From Chryseobacterium ginsenosidimutans (GTDB taxonomy: Bacteria > Bacteroidota > Bacteroidia > Flavobacteriales > Weeksellaceae): a stretch of 64,000 bases of DNA. Shown here piece after piece: positions 17,424 through 25,684 of this stretch. The DNA lies in NCBI RefSeq assembly GCF_024807225.1, contig NZ_JANUCO010000001.1, positions 2,976,001-3,040,000 of the forward strand, given 5' to 3'. Position numbers and translations under genes: made by a program. The notes under the pieces were generated by a model. The model ran no database searches, was not told the DNA's origin, and saw only the letters and a program-made list of their open reading frames with translations. Position 1 is the stretch's first letter. The number at the start of each line of letters is the position of its first letter.

Positions 17424-17437
17424 TTTACATTTGTAAT
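17424..17437. promoter_or_regulatory. operator-like site upstream of the M14 gene
   Basis: TTTACATTTGTAAT is one of at least six sites of the form TTTACAnnTGTAAA in the gap. It lies about 55 bp ahead of the divergent M14 gene. A second distal site, TATACAAATGTAAA, is at 17658..17671. Confidence 0.45.
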
Positions 17438-18104
17438 TGTATTAAACATTGTCAACTGCCAAAATGTCTGTGGATAAAATTGTGGATTGATAATAATTAA
17501 ATGCAATGTATTTAAATATATAATAGTCAATAACTTATAAAATTTATCTAAACACATATTGTAACATTACTTTAAGTGGAAAACTACCTGTTTATTGGTA
17601 TTTAGGAGTAATTTTATTAAACATTCCGAATGTGGAAAACTATGCAGATAATTACCGTATACAAATGTAAATTAGTCTAATTTTTAATTCTATTTGTAAA
17701 ATTATTTACATTTTCAAGCTGAATTTAATAATGTAAACTGCTATAATTAGTACTTTATCTAAAACAACTGAAGTATACAAAATAGCACCAAAAAGTAGCT
17801 TAGAAGTCGTTTTATTATTGTTTTTTACAATCTTAAACGCCCTATTTATGCGTATTTAAGAGGCTTATCAGACATTTAAGTGATCTTCTACTCCATATTG
17901 TACTATCAGTAAGATAAACCTCTGCAAAAATAACTTTATTAGACAAATCTGGACATTTATTCAGAATAACTTATCCATAAGTTATCGACGTTATGATCTA
18001 TTCAATACAGAATTTTAATGGTTGATTGTGGATAAACTTTTGTAAAATATTAGTCATTTATTTAGTTTAATATATAAATACTTGTATTTTAGCTGTTTAT
18101 ATAG

Positions 18105-18186
18105 TTTACATTTGTATTACACTTCTATTTACATTTGTTTATTAATGTAATTTGCATTTGTAAATTAATTTATTTACATTTGTAAC
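18105..18186. promoter_or_regulatory. array of four operator-like repeats ahead of the XRE gene
   Basis: Four 14-bp sites lie at 18105, 18128, 18151 and 18173: TTTACATTTGTATT, TTTACATTTGTTTA, TTTGCATTTGTAAA and TTTACATTTGTAAC. The starts are 22-23 bp apart, so they lie on nearly the same helix face. The consensus TTTACA-TT-TGTAAA is an inverted repeat suited to a dimeric helix-turn-helix repressor. The last site ends 19 bp before the XRE start codon, which suggests autoregulation (inference). Confidence 0.6.
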
Positions 18187-18205
18187 ATCATTAAGAACTA
18201 CTTTT

Positions 18206-18754
18206 ATGAGTTTAAACGAGAGAATTTCCAAAGTTATAGAGTATTCCCATCTTACCTCTTCTGAATTTGCAGACGAGATAGATGTTCAAAGGTCTTCTAT
18301 TTCCCACATCACTTCGGGAAGGAATAAACCGTCTCTTGAATTTATCATAAAAATAAAATCGCGTTTCCCGGAGATTCTTTGGGATTGGTTGGTAACCGGT
18401 GAAGGTGAAATGCTGAAGTCTGCTCTTCCGGAAACGAAAATATCCGAAGAGAAAACGGAGGAGATTTTCGAAGACGAAAAATCGAAGACGACTTCTCTAC
18501 CCGATCTTTTTACGATGATAAATAACGATGAAGATTTTGGAACGGAAGAAACTGAAATTGAACCGCCAAAAACGCCTTCTCCAGAATCATTTATATCCAA
18601 TCAAAGTACAGCGCAGCCAAAAATATCCGATTCTCAGCGATTAGAAAATTCTAATGAACAAATCGTAAGCCAAGCTATTGGAAATCAACAAAGTAAAATA
18701 AAACGTATCGTCATTTTCTACGAAAACGGGAAATTCGAAAGTTTTGAGCCATAA
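18206..18754 (+). CDS. XRE-family helix-turn-helix regulator
   Basis: A 182-residue protein. Residues 1-65 form a Cro/CI-type helix-turn-helix (LNERISKVIEYSHLTSSEFADEIDVQRSSISHITSGRNKPSLEFIIKI), followed by FPEILWDWLVTGEGEML, a usual end of this domain in Flavobacteriia. Residues 80-165 are low-complexity, rich in Glu, Ser, Pro and Thr, probably disordered. A short conserved-looking tail, KIKRIVIFYENGKFESFEP, closes the protein. It is preceded by a tight operator array and followed by a terminator. The regulated genes are unknown; self and the divergent M14 gene are the obvious candidates. Confidence 0.85.
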   Translation: MSLNERISKVIEYSHLTSSEFADEIDVQRSSISHITSGRNKPSLEFIIKIKSRFPEILWDWLVTGEGEMLKSALPETKISEEKTEEIFEDEKSKTTSLPDLFTMINNDEDFGTEETEIEPPKTPSPESFISNQSTAQPKISDSQRLENSNEQIVSQAIGNQQSKIKRIVIFYENGKFESFEP

Positions 18755-18757
18755 AAA

Positions 18758-18785
18758 AACCTGATCAAAGAAAAATGATCAGGTT
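18758..18785. terminator. bidirectional intrinsic terminator
   Basis: AACCTGATCA / TGATCAGGTT stem with an 8-nt loop and A/T flanks, between convergent genes ending at 18754 (+) and 18815 (-). Confidence 0.85.
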
Positions 18786-18814
18786 AAAAATATTTGAAGA
18801 AAAAAACTAAAAGC

Positions 18815-19834
18815 TTATTGCTTTATAAGTTTTGCAATTTTTGTAAGCTCGCTGCTTTTTATTTTTAAAATATAATTTCCTTTTACTAAATCTGAAACAT
18901 TATATTCTTCGGAACCTTTTAAAGTTTTTACAATTTTACCGGACATATCCAGAATTTCAACTTCAGTAATTTTAATTTTTTCAGGATTATTAATCTTGAA
19001 AACATCTTTTACAGGATTAGGATATACCTGCATCCTGTTATCATACTGCATCACTTCTTTTGTACCCAAACCTGTATTGGTAAACGTAATAATGAAAGGC
19101 ATATCCATCGGATAATCTTGTGCAGTTGCCGGGTTTCCATCATCAATTAACGGGATCCAAGTTCCTCCAATAGCATCATTTTGTTTAGCATTCCATCCCG
19201 CTAATCCTCTTGTTCCTGGGATTGTTACAGCTGGAAGGAAACCTGCATTTGCTGCCGTTACATTTTGTAATTGATATTTAACCCAATATGTTCCGCCTGT
19301 TAAAGTAACTGGTGTAGACGCTGTAGTTTTCCAAATTCTTCGTGTTGTTCCGGGAAGTGAAGAGGCTGTTGGTACCTGACTGTTAAAAATTCTATACATA
19401 TTAGCATCTACACTTGCACTGAATCTGTTGGTAGTATCATTTCCAAAGACGCTCACAGCTCCTGTTACCGAAGGATCTGAGCTAAAAATATTGACTCTTA
19501 CCGTATTAAACGGAGAAGTAAGTCCTGTATATCCCGTTTGATAAGCAAAAAAATCAATCGCTGTTATATTCCAGATCTGACCTGTCGGAATGGTGAAGTC
19601 ATCGGCAATAAAAAAACTTGCCGCTGCAGAGCTGAAAGTTCCTCCATATCCTGCGCTTGTGTTTGATTCTGTGGTATTTCCTGTATTATTCTGAACTTCA
19701 GACCATGTATATCCAGCTGGTGCGGCTGTACCACTTTTAGCAGTGGCTCCTGTACTTAAACCTCCATTGTTAAAGGTTTGTGCAAATGTAGAGTTTGCTA
19801 TTAATAGTATAGCAATGAATAAAGTTTTTCTCAT
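18815..19834 (-). CDS. secreted protein with T9SS type A sorting domain
   Basis: A 339-residue exported protein. The signal peptide MRKTLFIAILLIANSTFAQ starts at 19834; an upstream in-frame ATG at 19861 would add nine charged residues before it. The central part is Thr/Ser/Ala/Gly-rich with no recognised catalytic motif. The C-terminus is a type IX sorting domain: MQVYPNPVKDVFKINNP, LDMSGKIVKTLKG and YILKIKSSELTKIAKLIKQ. The type IX system would move it across the outer membrane and release or anchor it. Role unknown. It is monocistronic. Confidence 0.85.
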   Translation of the reverse strand: MRKTLFIAILLIANSTFAQTFNNGGLSTGATAKSGTAAPAGYTWSEVQNNTGNTTESNTSAGYGGTFSSAAASFFIADDFTIPTGQIWNITAIDFFAYQTGYTGLTSPFNTVRVNIFSSDPSVTGAVSVFGNDTTNRFSASVDANMYRIFNSQVPTASSLPGTTRRIWKTTASTPVTLTGGTYWVKYQLQNVTAANAGFLPAVTIPGTRGLAGWNAKQNDAIGGTWIPLIDDGNPATAQDYPMDMPFIITFTNTGLGTKEVMQYDNRMQVYPNPVKDVFKINNPEKIKITEVEILDMSGKIVKTLKGSEEYNVSDLVKGNYILKIKSSELTKIAKLIKQ

Positions 19835-19978
19835 ATCTAAATTTTTCTTGGTTTTAATCAAAAGTAATAAATTAACATGAAATTAACAATATAAAATGTA
19901 TTTATTTAAACATTAATTAATATAATAGATATAAAATAATTATTATCAATATATGATATAGAGATTTATTACAAAAAA

Positions 19979-20003
19979 AGCCTCACAAAAAATTTGTAAG
20001 GCT
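19979..20003 (-). terminator. intrinsic terminator of the proline dehydrogenase gene
   Basis: AGCCTTACAAA / TTTGTGAGGCT on the minus strand, followed by seven T. It lies about 20 bp after the stop at 20024. Confidence 0.85.
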
Positions 20004-20023
20004 GTTCTATTTAAATAAAAAAA

Positions 20024-21196
20024 TTACTTATTATTTTTTCTTCTTTTCAGTTCTTTACCAATGAGACCAAGCTCTCTTCCGGTCTGTCCCGCAACAGAAG
20101 TATTTTCCTGAGCTCTTCTTGTAAGATACGGAACCACATCTTTTACAGGTCCGTATGGAAGATATTTTGCTGCGTTATAGCCTTTATCAGACAAATAGAA
20201 TGTGATATTATCGCTCATTCCGTACAATTGCCCAAAATAGACATGAGGATTGCCGTTTTCAAGACCTGCAGATTTCATTTTATCCATTACCAATTCCGAA
20301 GAAATCTCGTTGTGAGTCCCGAAAAATGCCGAAACTTTATCCAGATGATTCATTACAAAATCAATTCCTGCATCGTAGTTTTTGTCTGAAGATTCTTTGT
20401 TCGGCTGAATCGGATCTGCATAACCTTTTTCCGCTGCTCTGGCTCTTTCTTTTTCCATATAAGCGCCACGAACGATTTTATAACCGATAAAATATCCTTT
20501 CTCTCTGGCTCTTTGAAGATGCCCTTCCATATATTCCAATCTTCCGGTTCTGTACATTTGAATGGTATTCCAAACGATAGGTTTTTCACGATTGTATTTC
20601 TCCATCATTTCTTCGCAAAGGTGATCTGCTGCATCCTGCATCCAGGTTTCTTCTGCATCTACCATTACTTTTTTGTCATTTTCATGGCATAATTTACACA
20701 CTTCATCAAACCTTTTTACCACTCTTTCCCATTCTTCTTTCTGGCTTGAAGTAAGTTCTGTGTTTTTTCCGACCGCTTCATACAGATCAATTCTACCAAA
20801 AGCAGTAGGTTTAAAAACGATAAAAGGAATCGCAGGATTTCCCACAGAAAATCTCACAATATCTTTGATCTCTTTGCAAACGGCGTCAAAAGTTGCTTCA
20901 TCTTCCTTACCTTCAATAGAATAGTCGAAAATACTTCCAACTCCTCTTTTGAAAAGCTGCTTCACTACTTTCATACTTTCTTCACGCGTTTCACCACCGC
21001 AAAACTGCGCAAACAAAGTGTTCTTTACAATTCCGGTAACGAATGGGAAATTATTATGAATAGAAAAATTAAGAACAGAAGTTCCTACTTTTGTAAGTGA
21101 AGGCTGCTCGATCATCTTGAACATCCAATACGCTTTTCTTAACTGTGCATCAGATTTGTCTGCAAATGCGACTTTAGTATCGTTAAAAATGGGCAT
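20024..21196 (-). CDS. proline dehydrogenase
   Basis: A 390-residue FAD-dependent enzyme that oxidises proline to pyrroline-5-carboxylate, the first step of proline catabolism. Visible family segments are AIPFIVFKPTAFGR, KVMVDAEETWMQDAADHL, IVWNTIQMYRTGRLEYM, GYFIGYKIVRGAYMEKERARA and FFGTHNEISSEL. The proline-binding C-terminus is YGPVKDVVPYLTRRAQENTSVAGQ. It is the stand-alone Bacteroidota form, with no P5C dehydrogenase domain. It lies 65 bp after the UbiA gene and ends at its own terminator; a functional link to UbiA is not expected. Confidence 0.93.
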   Translation of the reverse strand: MPIFNDTKVAFADKSDAQLRKAYWMFKMIEQPSLTKVGTSVLNFSIHNNFPFVTGIVKNTLFAQFCGGETREESMKVVKQLFKRGVGSIFDYSIEGKEDEATFDAVCKEIKDIVRFSVGNPAIPFIVFKPTAFGRIDLYEAVGKNTELTSSQKEEWERVVKRFDEVCKLCHENDKKVMVDAEETWMQDAADHLCEEMMEKYNREKPIVWNTIQMYRTGRLEYMEGHLQRAREKGYFIGYKIVRGAYMEKERARAAEKGYADPIQPNKESSDKNYDAGIDFVMNHLDKVSAFFGTHNEISSELVMDKMKSAGLENGNPHVYFGQLYGMSDNITFYLSDKGYNAAKYLPYGPVKDVVPYLTRRAQENTSVAGQTGRELGLIGKELKRRKNNK

Positions 21197-21261
21197 TACT
21201 ATTATATAAATTTAAGGTTTGGCAAAGGTAAGAAAATGTAAGGTTTTTTTGAGAAATTTTT

Positions 21262-22191
21262 CTACAATTTACCTTCCAATCCGTTTAAAAGCATGGCAAT
21301 AATTCCTACGAAAACCCAAAATCTTAAAATATTAAGGGTCATAAATTTACTTCTCCTCGAATGATTTAGAAGAAGATAAATGCAAAGAATAAAAACAAAT
21401 AATCCGCCTGCAAAGTAATAAGCCATGAATCCTGAAATCCCTGTTTTAAGGATCAGTTTCATGGAAACAGCCATTGTGATTATTAATAAAGAAATGATAA
21501 TTCCTTTGGTTGTTTTATTTTTAAAATAATTCGGAATTGTAATATATCCGAAAGCTTTATCAACACTTTTCGTCAATGTATCTTTCACAATATCAATACA
21601 TAAAAGAATTAAAAAAAGGAAAATTGCCATCAATAAAACCTTTTTGGAAAAAGTTTCGTAATAGACCATCATTCCGAAAAACGGGTATAAAGTAAGGCTG
21701 ACAAAAGTGAGATTATTTAAAATTAAAATCCGGCTTAATTTATGGCTGTAAAACCACATAAAGAATTGATAAACAACAAAGAAAGCAAATACATTATGTG
21801 AAATCATCCATGCAACTCCTAAAGAAATCACACTTAAAATCAAATAAACGTATAAAAAATATTTTTGCTTAATGAAGCTTTGAAGTCTCGTTCTGAAAGG
21901 TTTTACAACATGATCTTTCTCAAAATCATAAAACTGATTGATAATTCCTCCTGCCAAAATCGTCAAAACGGTACAGAAAATAATGCCGTGAACTTTAAAA
22001 TCGAAGACAAATTTCCTGAAATTTTCATCCTGATTGAACAGGAAAAATGTGGAAACATACAACGCAAAAGTAAGCAGAACGGCAATAAAAAAGCGAGCTC
22101 CCAAAAGAAAGCCCACAAATTGTGAAAATCTATAAAAAAAAGATTTTTGTATATAATTTTTCTGTTGGAAGGTTTCTTTTTCAGAATTCAT
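21262..22191 (-). CDS. UbiA-family prenyltransferase
   Basis: A 309-residue inner-membrane protein with about eight or nine hydrophobic helices. The first aspartate-rich motif is NQFYDFEKDHV, around residues 85-95; the second is less perfect, IDIVKDTLTKSVDKAFG. The family joins a prenyl diphosphate to an acceptor, and Bacteroidota members near mevalonate genes are often annotated as geranylgeranylglycerol-phosphate geranylgeranyltransferase-like. It lies 12 bp after the mevalonate kinase gene, so supply and use of isoprenoid precursors are probably coupled (inference). The acceptor is unknown. Confidence 0.85.
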   Translation of the reverse strand: MNSEKETFQQKNYIQKSFFYRFSQFVGFLLGARFFIAVLLTFALYVSTFFLFNQDENFRKFVFDFKVHGIIFCTVLTILAGGIINQFYDFEKDHVVKPFRTRLQSFIKQKYFLYVYLILSVISLGVAWMISHNVFAFFVVYQFFMWFYSHKLSRILILNNLTFVSLTLYPFFGMMVYYETFSKKVLLMAIFLFLILLCIDIVKDTLTKSVDKAFGYITIPNYFKNKTTKGIIISLLIITMAVSMKLILKTGISGFMAYYFAGGLFVFILCIYLLLNHSRRSKFMTLNILRFWVFVGIIAMLLNGLEGKL

Positions 22192-22203
22192 TCACAACAA
22201 CTT

Positions 22204-23131
22204 TTAGAATCTGTAAATCACTTCTTTATGGAAACCGTCAAGCATTTTTTCTGCTTTTTCGTAATCTTTGGTGAAACCTAAAATATAACCGCCACCGCCG
22301 CTTCCGCAGAGTTTTAAGTAATACGCATTAGAATCCAGTCCTTTTTTCCAGATATTGAAAATACTTTCCGGAATCATCGGACGGAAATGTTCGTACGCCC
22401 AGTGTGAAAGTTTTTTAAGATTTCTGAAGAAAGGATTCATATCTTTTTTCAGGAAAGACTCAATACAAGCATTATTATAGCGAATAAACTCTTCTTTCAG
22501 CGTTTTTCTGAAACCTTCGGTCTTCATTTTTTCAAAGAAAATCTGAATCATTGGTCCTGTTTCGCCTGTAATTCCTGAATCGATCAAGAAAATAGCGCCT
22601 TTTCCTTCTTCACCATCCGGAATAGAAACTCTGTCTAAATTCTCTTTATTTTCAATTAAAATAGGAAGATTCATGTAGCAGATCAACGGATCCATTCCTG
22701 AGCTTTTTCCGTGGAAATAGCTTTCCATTTCTCCAAAAACAGCCTTCAGATTTTTTAAATTATCTTTAGAAATATTTTCAGGATCATGTTTTTTTAAAGA
22801 ATATTTTTCGAAAATTGCAGCTACCAAAGCTCCAGAAACTTCCCACTCCATATCCTTGCGGAATATTAGAATCAAAGAAAAGTCCGTTTGAAATATCTTG
22901 TTTGAATTTTTTTACGTCTAGCCTAAAATCATCGGAAAGATTGAGATCTGCAAGATAATCAGAATATTTCTGCAGGTGTCCGTTTGATTTTTTTTCGAAT
23001 TCGGACTCCGACTCAGAGAACTTTAAAGTTCCTTTGTAAAAGCTGTATGGAACTACAAGACCTTGTGAGTCTTCGATCATTCCATATTCTCCGAAAAGAA
23101 TTATTTTAGCATAAAATAGAGGGTTCGTCAT
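22204..23131 (-). pseudogene. mevalonate kinase (GHMP kinase), one-base frameshift
   Basis: Phosphorylates mevalonate in isopentenyl diphosphate synthesis. The first part (start 23131) reads MTNPLFYAKIILFGEYGM and ends in frame at SNIPQGYGVGS. The second continues SGALVAAIFEKYSLKK after a one-base excess at GAAAC (plus strand 22835..22839). Joined, the ATP loop PQGYGVGSSGALVAA is perfect, and the C-terminal KLCGSGGGGYILGF motif is present, giving about 308 residues. Because the frameshift sits in the middle of the ATP loop, the split gene could not be functional, yet the pathway is essential in these bacteria. A sequencing error is the likely reason. Cotranscribed with UbiA. Confidence 0.85.
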
Positions 23132-23276
23132 GTTGACAATAAATTTTTTGCAAATTTAAAAATTATTCCGCTCAATATAAGCAAAATTCGCGCCGAATTC
23201 TACCTATTTTAATAATTGAATAGTTTTTAAATTTTAATTACATCTTAAAAATTGTGTTTCTTGTATTAAAGATAAC

Positions 23277-23304
23277 AAAAAAGCCTGACATAATCAGGCT
23301 TTTT
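23277..23304 (-). terminator. intrinsic terminator of the metalloprotease gene
   Basis: AAAAAGCCTGA / TCAGGCTTTTT stem, 5-nt loop, about 18 bp after the stop at 23323. Confidence 0.85.
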
Positions 23305-23322
23305 ATTAAATATTTTTTAAAA

Positions 23323-25494
23323 CTATTGTTTTATTAATTTCTTGGTTACTTTTTGTTTTTCTGTTTCTACCGTTACGACATAGTTTCCGGTTTGCATTGA
23401 GGAAATATTAACCTCAAATTTAGTTCCTTTTAAAGAAGAATCTGACTTGATTAATCTTCCTGCTTCATCATAAATTTTAAATGATTTTAAAGCATCTTTT
23501 GAAGAAATGGTAATCATATTTTTAGCCGGATTCGGATAAATATTTACTGAATTATCTTTTGTATTTACATCTTCTACCGCTAAAACTGCACAAGAGAAAT
23601 TCGCTTTCCAACCGATACCCGTTTCGGCAGGATCAGAAACAAATTTTACCGTAATCGCTCCGGAAGAATGCGTAGAAGTAAATGATCCCGGAACTGTAGT
23701 TCCCGTTAAAGCATTTCCTGTAGCAAACATCGGTGAGCTTGTAGACGGACCGTTATAAATATACATATAATCATAATCCTGCTCCAGACCAAATTCTGTG
23801 AATGACATCGTTAAAGCTCCTGAACTTGGATAGAAAGTTTTTGTGATCGTTTGATTATCACCATAATTTCCTGTTGTTCCTCCGGTATCTGTAAACTGAA
23901 ATCCACCACACCAGTCTGCATCTGTCAAGAACAATTGGGTTCTTTGGTACGCTGCAGAACATTCCGTACCTACAGATAAAAGATAATACGTTGCAGGCTG
24001 AAGATTAGAAAAACTGAATGACTGCGTCGTGGTTGTTCCGTTTGTAACTGGAGTTCCATCAAATTTTGTTAGTTTATATTTCCATGAAGTTGAAGTGGCA
24101 TCTGTAAAGGTTGCACTTGCAGAAGTTTGGGTAATATTTGAAACAGACATTGCTGTAACTGTTGTTGTACAAGCTGTTGTACAATTTGTTCCAAGACAAG
24201 CTTTAGAATCAACCGTACTTCTGATTAAAGCTCCGGGTTGAAGACCAAAACCGTTTGCAAAATTAATTCCAACTCCTGAAACCAAGTGACAGTAACTCAT
24301 GATGGTTCCTTTTACCGTAGATGAAGGAATCGGTCCTGTTGGACAAGACCCTTCCGGATAACCAGCTACAGCACCACAACCGTCGATTGCTGTAGAATTT
24401 CCGTTCCATGCACAAGCGTGAGTGTGAGGAGAACCTAAACTGTGTCCCATTTCGTGCGTCATCGCTTCGATCGTCCAAGAATAAACAGGAACGTTGTTAT
24501 ACGTCTGAGAAGCTCCTGAATAAGCGTGTCTGCTTGTTGTACAAAGAGAATTTACATACGCCACACTCGTCGTAGAAGGCTGGTTTACCAAATGCGCCAA
24601 ATCTCCGTTAAAAGTCTGTCTGTTCGCTCTGAAGCTCGCCAAATTCGCGTTTGGAGTTCCTGTATAAGGATCTGCGGTTGTCCAGATATAAATCTCATTT
24701 AAAGCAACTCTGATATCATCATTATTATAAAGGGTTGAGATATTATTGTGAATTGCCGTTAACCAATTTGATGTAGTCGTTGTGTTTGAACCGTTATTTA
24801 CATACGGTGCGTAGCAAATTTCGTAATAGATTCTTACACAGTTTTGTGTTAATACTTTTCCTGTATTTTTCTGAGCATTCGGATCGAAAGATACTTTTTG
24901 CTTCTGATTTTCTGCTAATTCATCAACACCGCAAATGAAAGGATTTAAACCCGTTAGTTTTGAATCTGAATAACTTACAAAATCTGTAGAGTTTTTAACT
25001 TTTCCTAAAACAACATTTCCCAATTCCATTGTAGAAGCAACTCCTACGACATCATTATCGAAGAAACTGAATGCTACAATAGATTGATTATCCCCTTTTA
25101 CAATTCCCTGATAATAAGCTCCGGGAGTATAATTTACGATTTCGCCTTTGTTGGTAGTAACCTTAAAATCATTCGTAAAAATCTGATTTTTATATAATTC
25201 CAAAGTAATTTGTTTTCCATCGAAAGGAAAAGAAATTTCAAGAAATTCCGGTTTTTCGTAAACCAGTTTTTTTAATTGTTTAGCATCAACATTGATGACC
25301 GAAATGTCTGTTGCCGCTCTTTTGTATTCGGCTAATTTTTCTGAATTTTTGTTGACTGTGAATACATCATACTTTTCAAAGTTTTTCTTTTGAGCATGAT
25401 ATTCTGAGACTTTTTGAGCCACAGGTTTCATGTTCTGAGAAAAACCAAAGACTGCACACTGTAAAATGCAGAGAGTTAGGAGTTTTTTTATCAT
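23323..25494 (-). CDS. secreted reprolysin-like zinc metalloprotease, T9SS cargo
   Basis: A 723-residue exported protease. The signal peptide is MIKKLLTLCILQCAVFGFSQ, followed by a propeptide of about 200 residues. The metzincin zinc site HEMGHSLGSPH lies at 347-357, and a downstream Met-turn candidate is GTIMSYCHL. After the catalytic part come a fibronectin-type-III-like domain (~445-525), a CUB-like domain (GGFQFTDTGGTTGNYGDN... and YDYMYIYNGPS, ~535-635) and a type A T9SS sorting domain (VNIYPNPAKNMITISSKD ... VTKKLIKQ). It probably digests external protein. It is monocistronic. Confidence 0.92.
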   Translation of the reverse strand: MIKKLLTLCILQCAVFGFSQNMKPVAQKVSEYHAQKKNFEKYDVFTVNKNSEKLAEYKRAATDISVINVDAKQLKKLVYEKPEFLEISFPFDGKQITLELYKNQIFTNDFKVTTNKGEIVNYTPGAYYQGIVKGDNQSIVAFSFFDNDVVGVASTMELGNVVLGKVKNSTDFVSYSDSKLTGLNPFICGVDELAENQKQKVSFDPNAQKNTGKVLTQNCVRIYYEICYAPYVNNGSNTTTTSNWLTAIHNNISTLYNNDDIRVALNEIYIWTTADPYTGTPNANLASFRANRQTFNGDLAHLVNQPSTTSVAYVNSLCTTSRHAYSGASQTYNNVPVYSWTIEAMTHEMGHSLGSPHTHACAWNGNSTAIDGCGAVAGYPEGSCPTGPIPSSTVKGTIMSYCHLVSGVGINFANGFGLQPGALIRSTVDSKACLGTNCTTACTTTVTAMSVSNITQTSASATFTDATSTSWKYKLTKFDGTPVTNGTTTTQSFSFSNLQPATYYLLSVGTECSAAYQRTQLFLTDADWCGGFQFTDTGGTTGNYGDNQTITKTFYPSSGALTMSFTEFGLEQDYDYMYIYNGPSTSSPMFATGNALTGTTVPGSFTSTHSSGAITVKFVSDPAETGIGWKANFSCAVLAVEDVNTKDNSVNIYPNPAKNMITISSKDALKSFKIYDEAGRLIKSDSSLKGTKFEVNISSMQTGNYVVTVETEKQKVTKKLIKQ

Positions 25495-25624
25495 TATTAC
25501 TATTTATTACAATTTGCAAATAAACAAAAAAAATCCAAAAACAATGGGAACATTTTAAAATTTTCACATAATTTAAAATTTAATAACAAATTAAATCTAA
25601 AAAATAGCTCAATTTATTTAAAAG

Positions 25625-25655
25625 AAAAAGGCATTAAATTAACTAATGCCTTTTT
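25625..25655 (-). terminator. intrinsic terminator of the MFS (UMF1) gene
   Basis: AAAAAGGCATTA / TAATGCCTTTTT stem with a 7-nt loop, about 30 bp downstream of the stop at 25685. Confidence 0.85.
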
Positions 25656-25684
25656 GCTTAAAATTTAAGATAAATCTTTTATGA

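Larger units (their letters stand above)
17371..18205. other. 835-bp AT-rich gap with DnaA-box-like 9-mers and palindromes
   Basis: No gene is seen. DnaA-box-like 9-mers are TGTGGATAA at 17469 and 18027, both exact inverse complements of TTATCCACA. Near matches are TGTGGATTG at 17481, AGTGGAAAA at 17575, TGTGGAAAA at 17631, TTATCCATA at 17971 and TTATCGACG at 17982. ATAACTTATccATAAGTTAT (17966..17985) is a perfect-armed palindrome. The composition is extremely AT-rich. This resembles a replication-initiation or DnaA-titration site, but neighbouring genes on both sides are mainly minus-strand, which argues against the main chromosomal origin. Confidence 0.45.

Noticed and set aside
17371..18205. 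Firm call of the chromosome origin oriC
   Set aside because: DnaA-like boxes are present, but genes on both sides are mainly on the minus strand and no skew switch can be inferred from one window.
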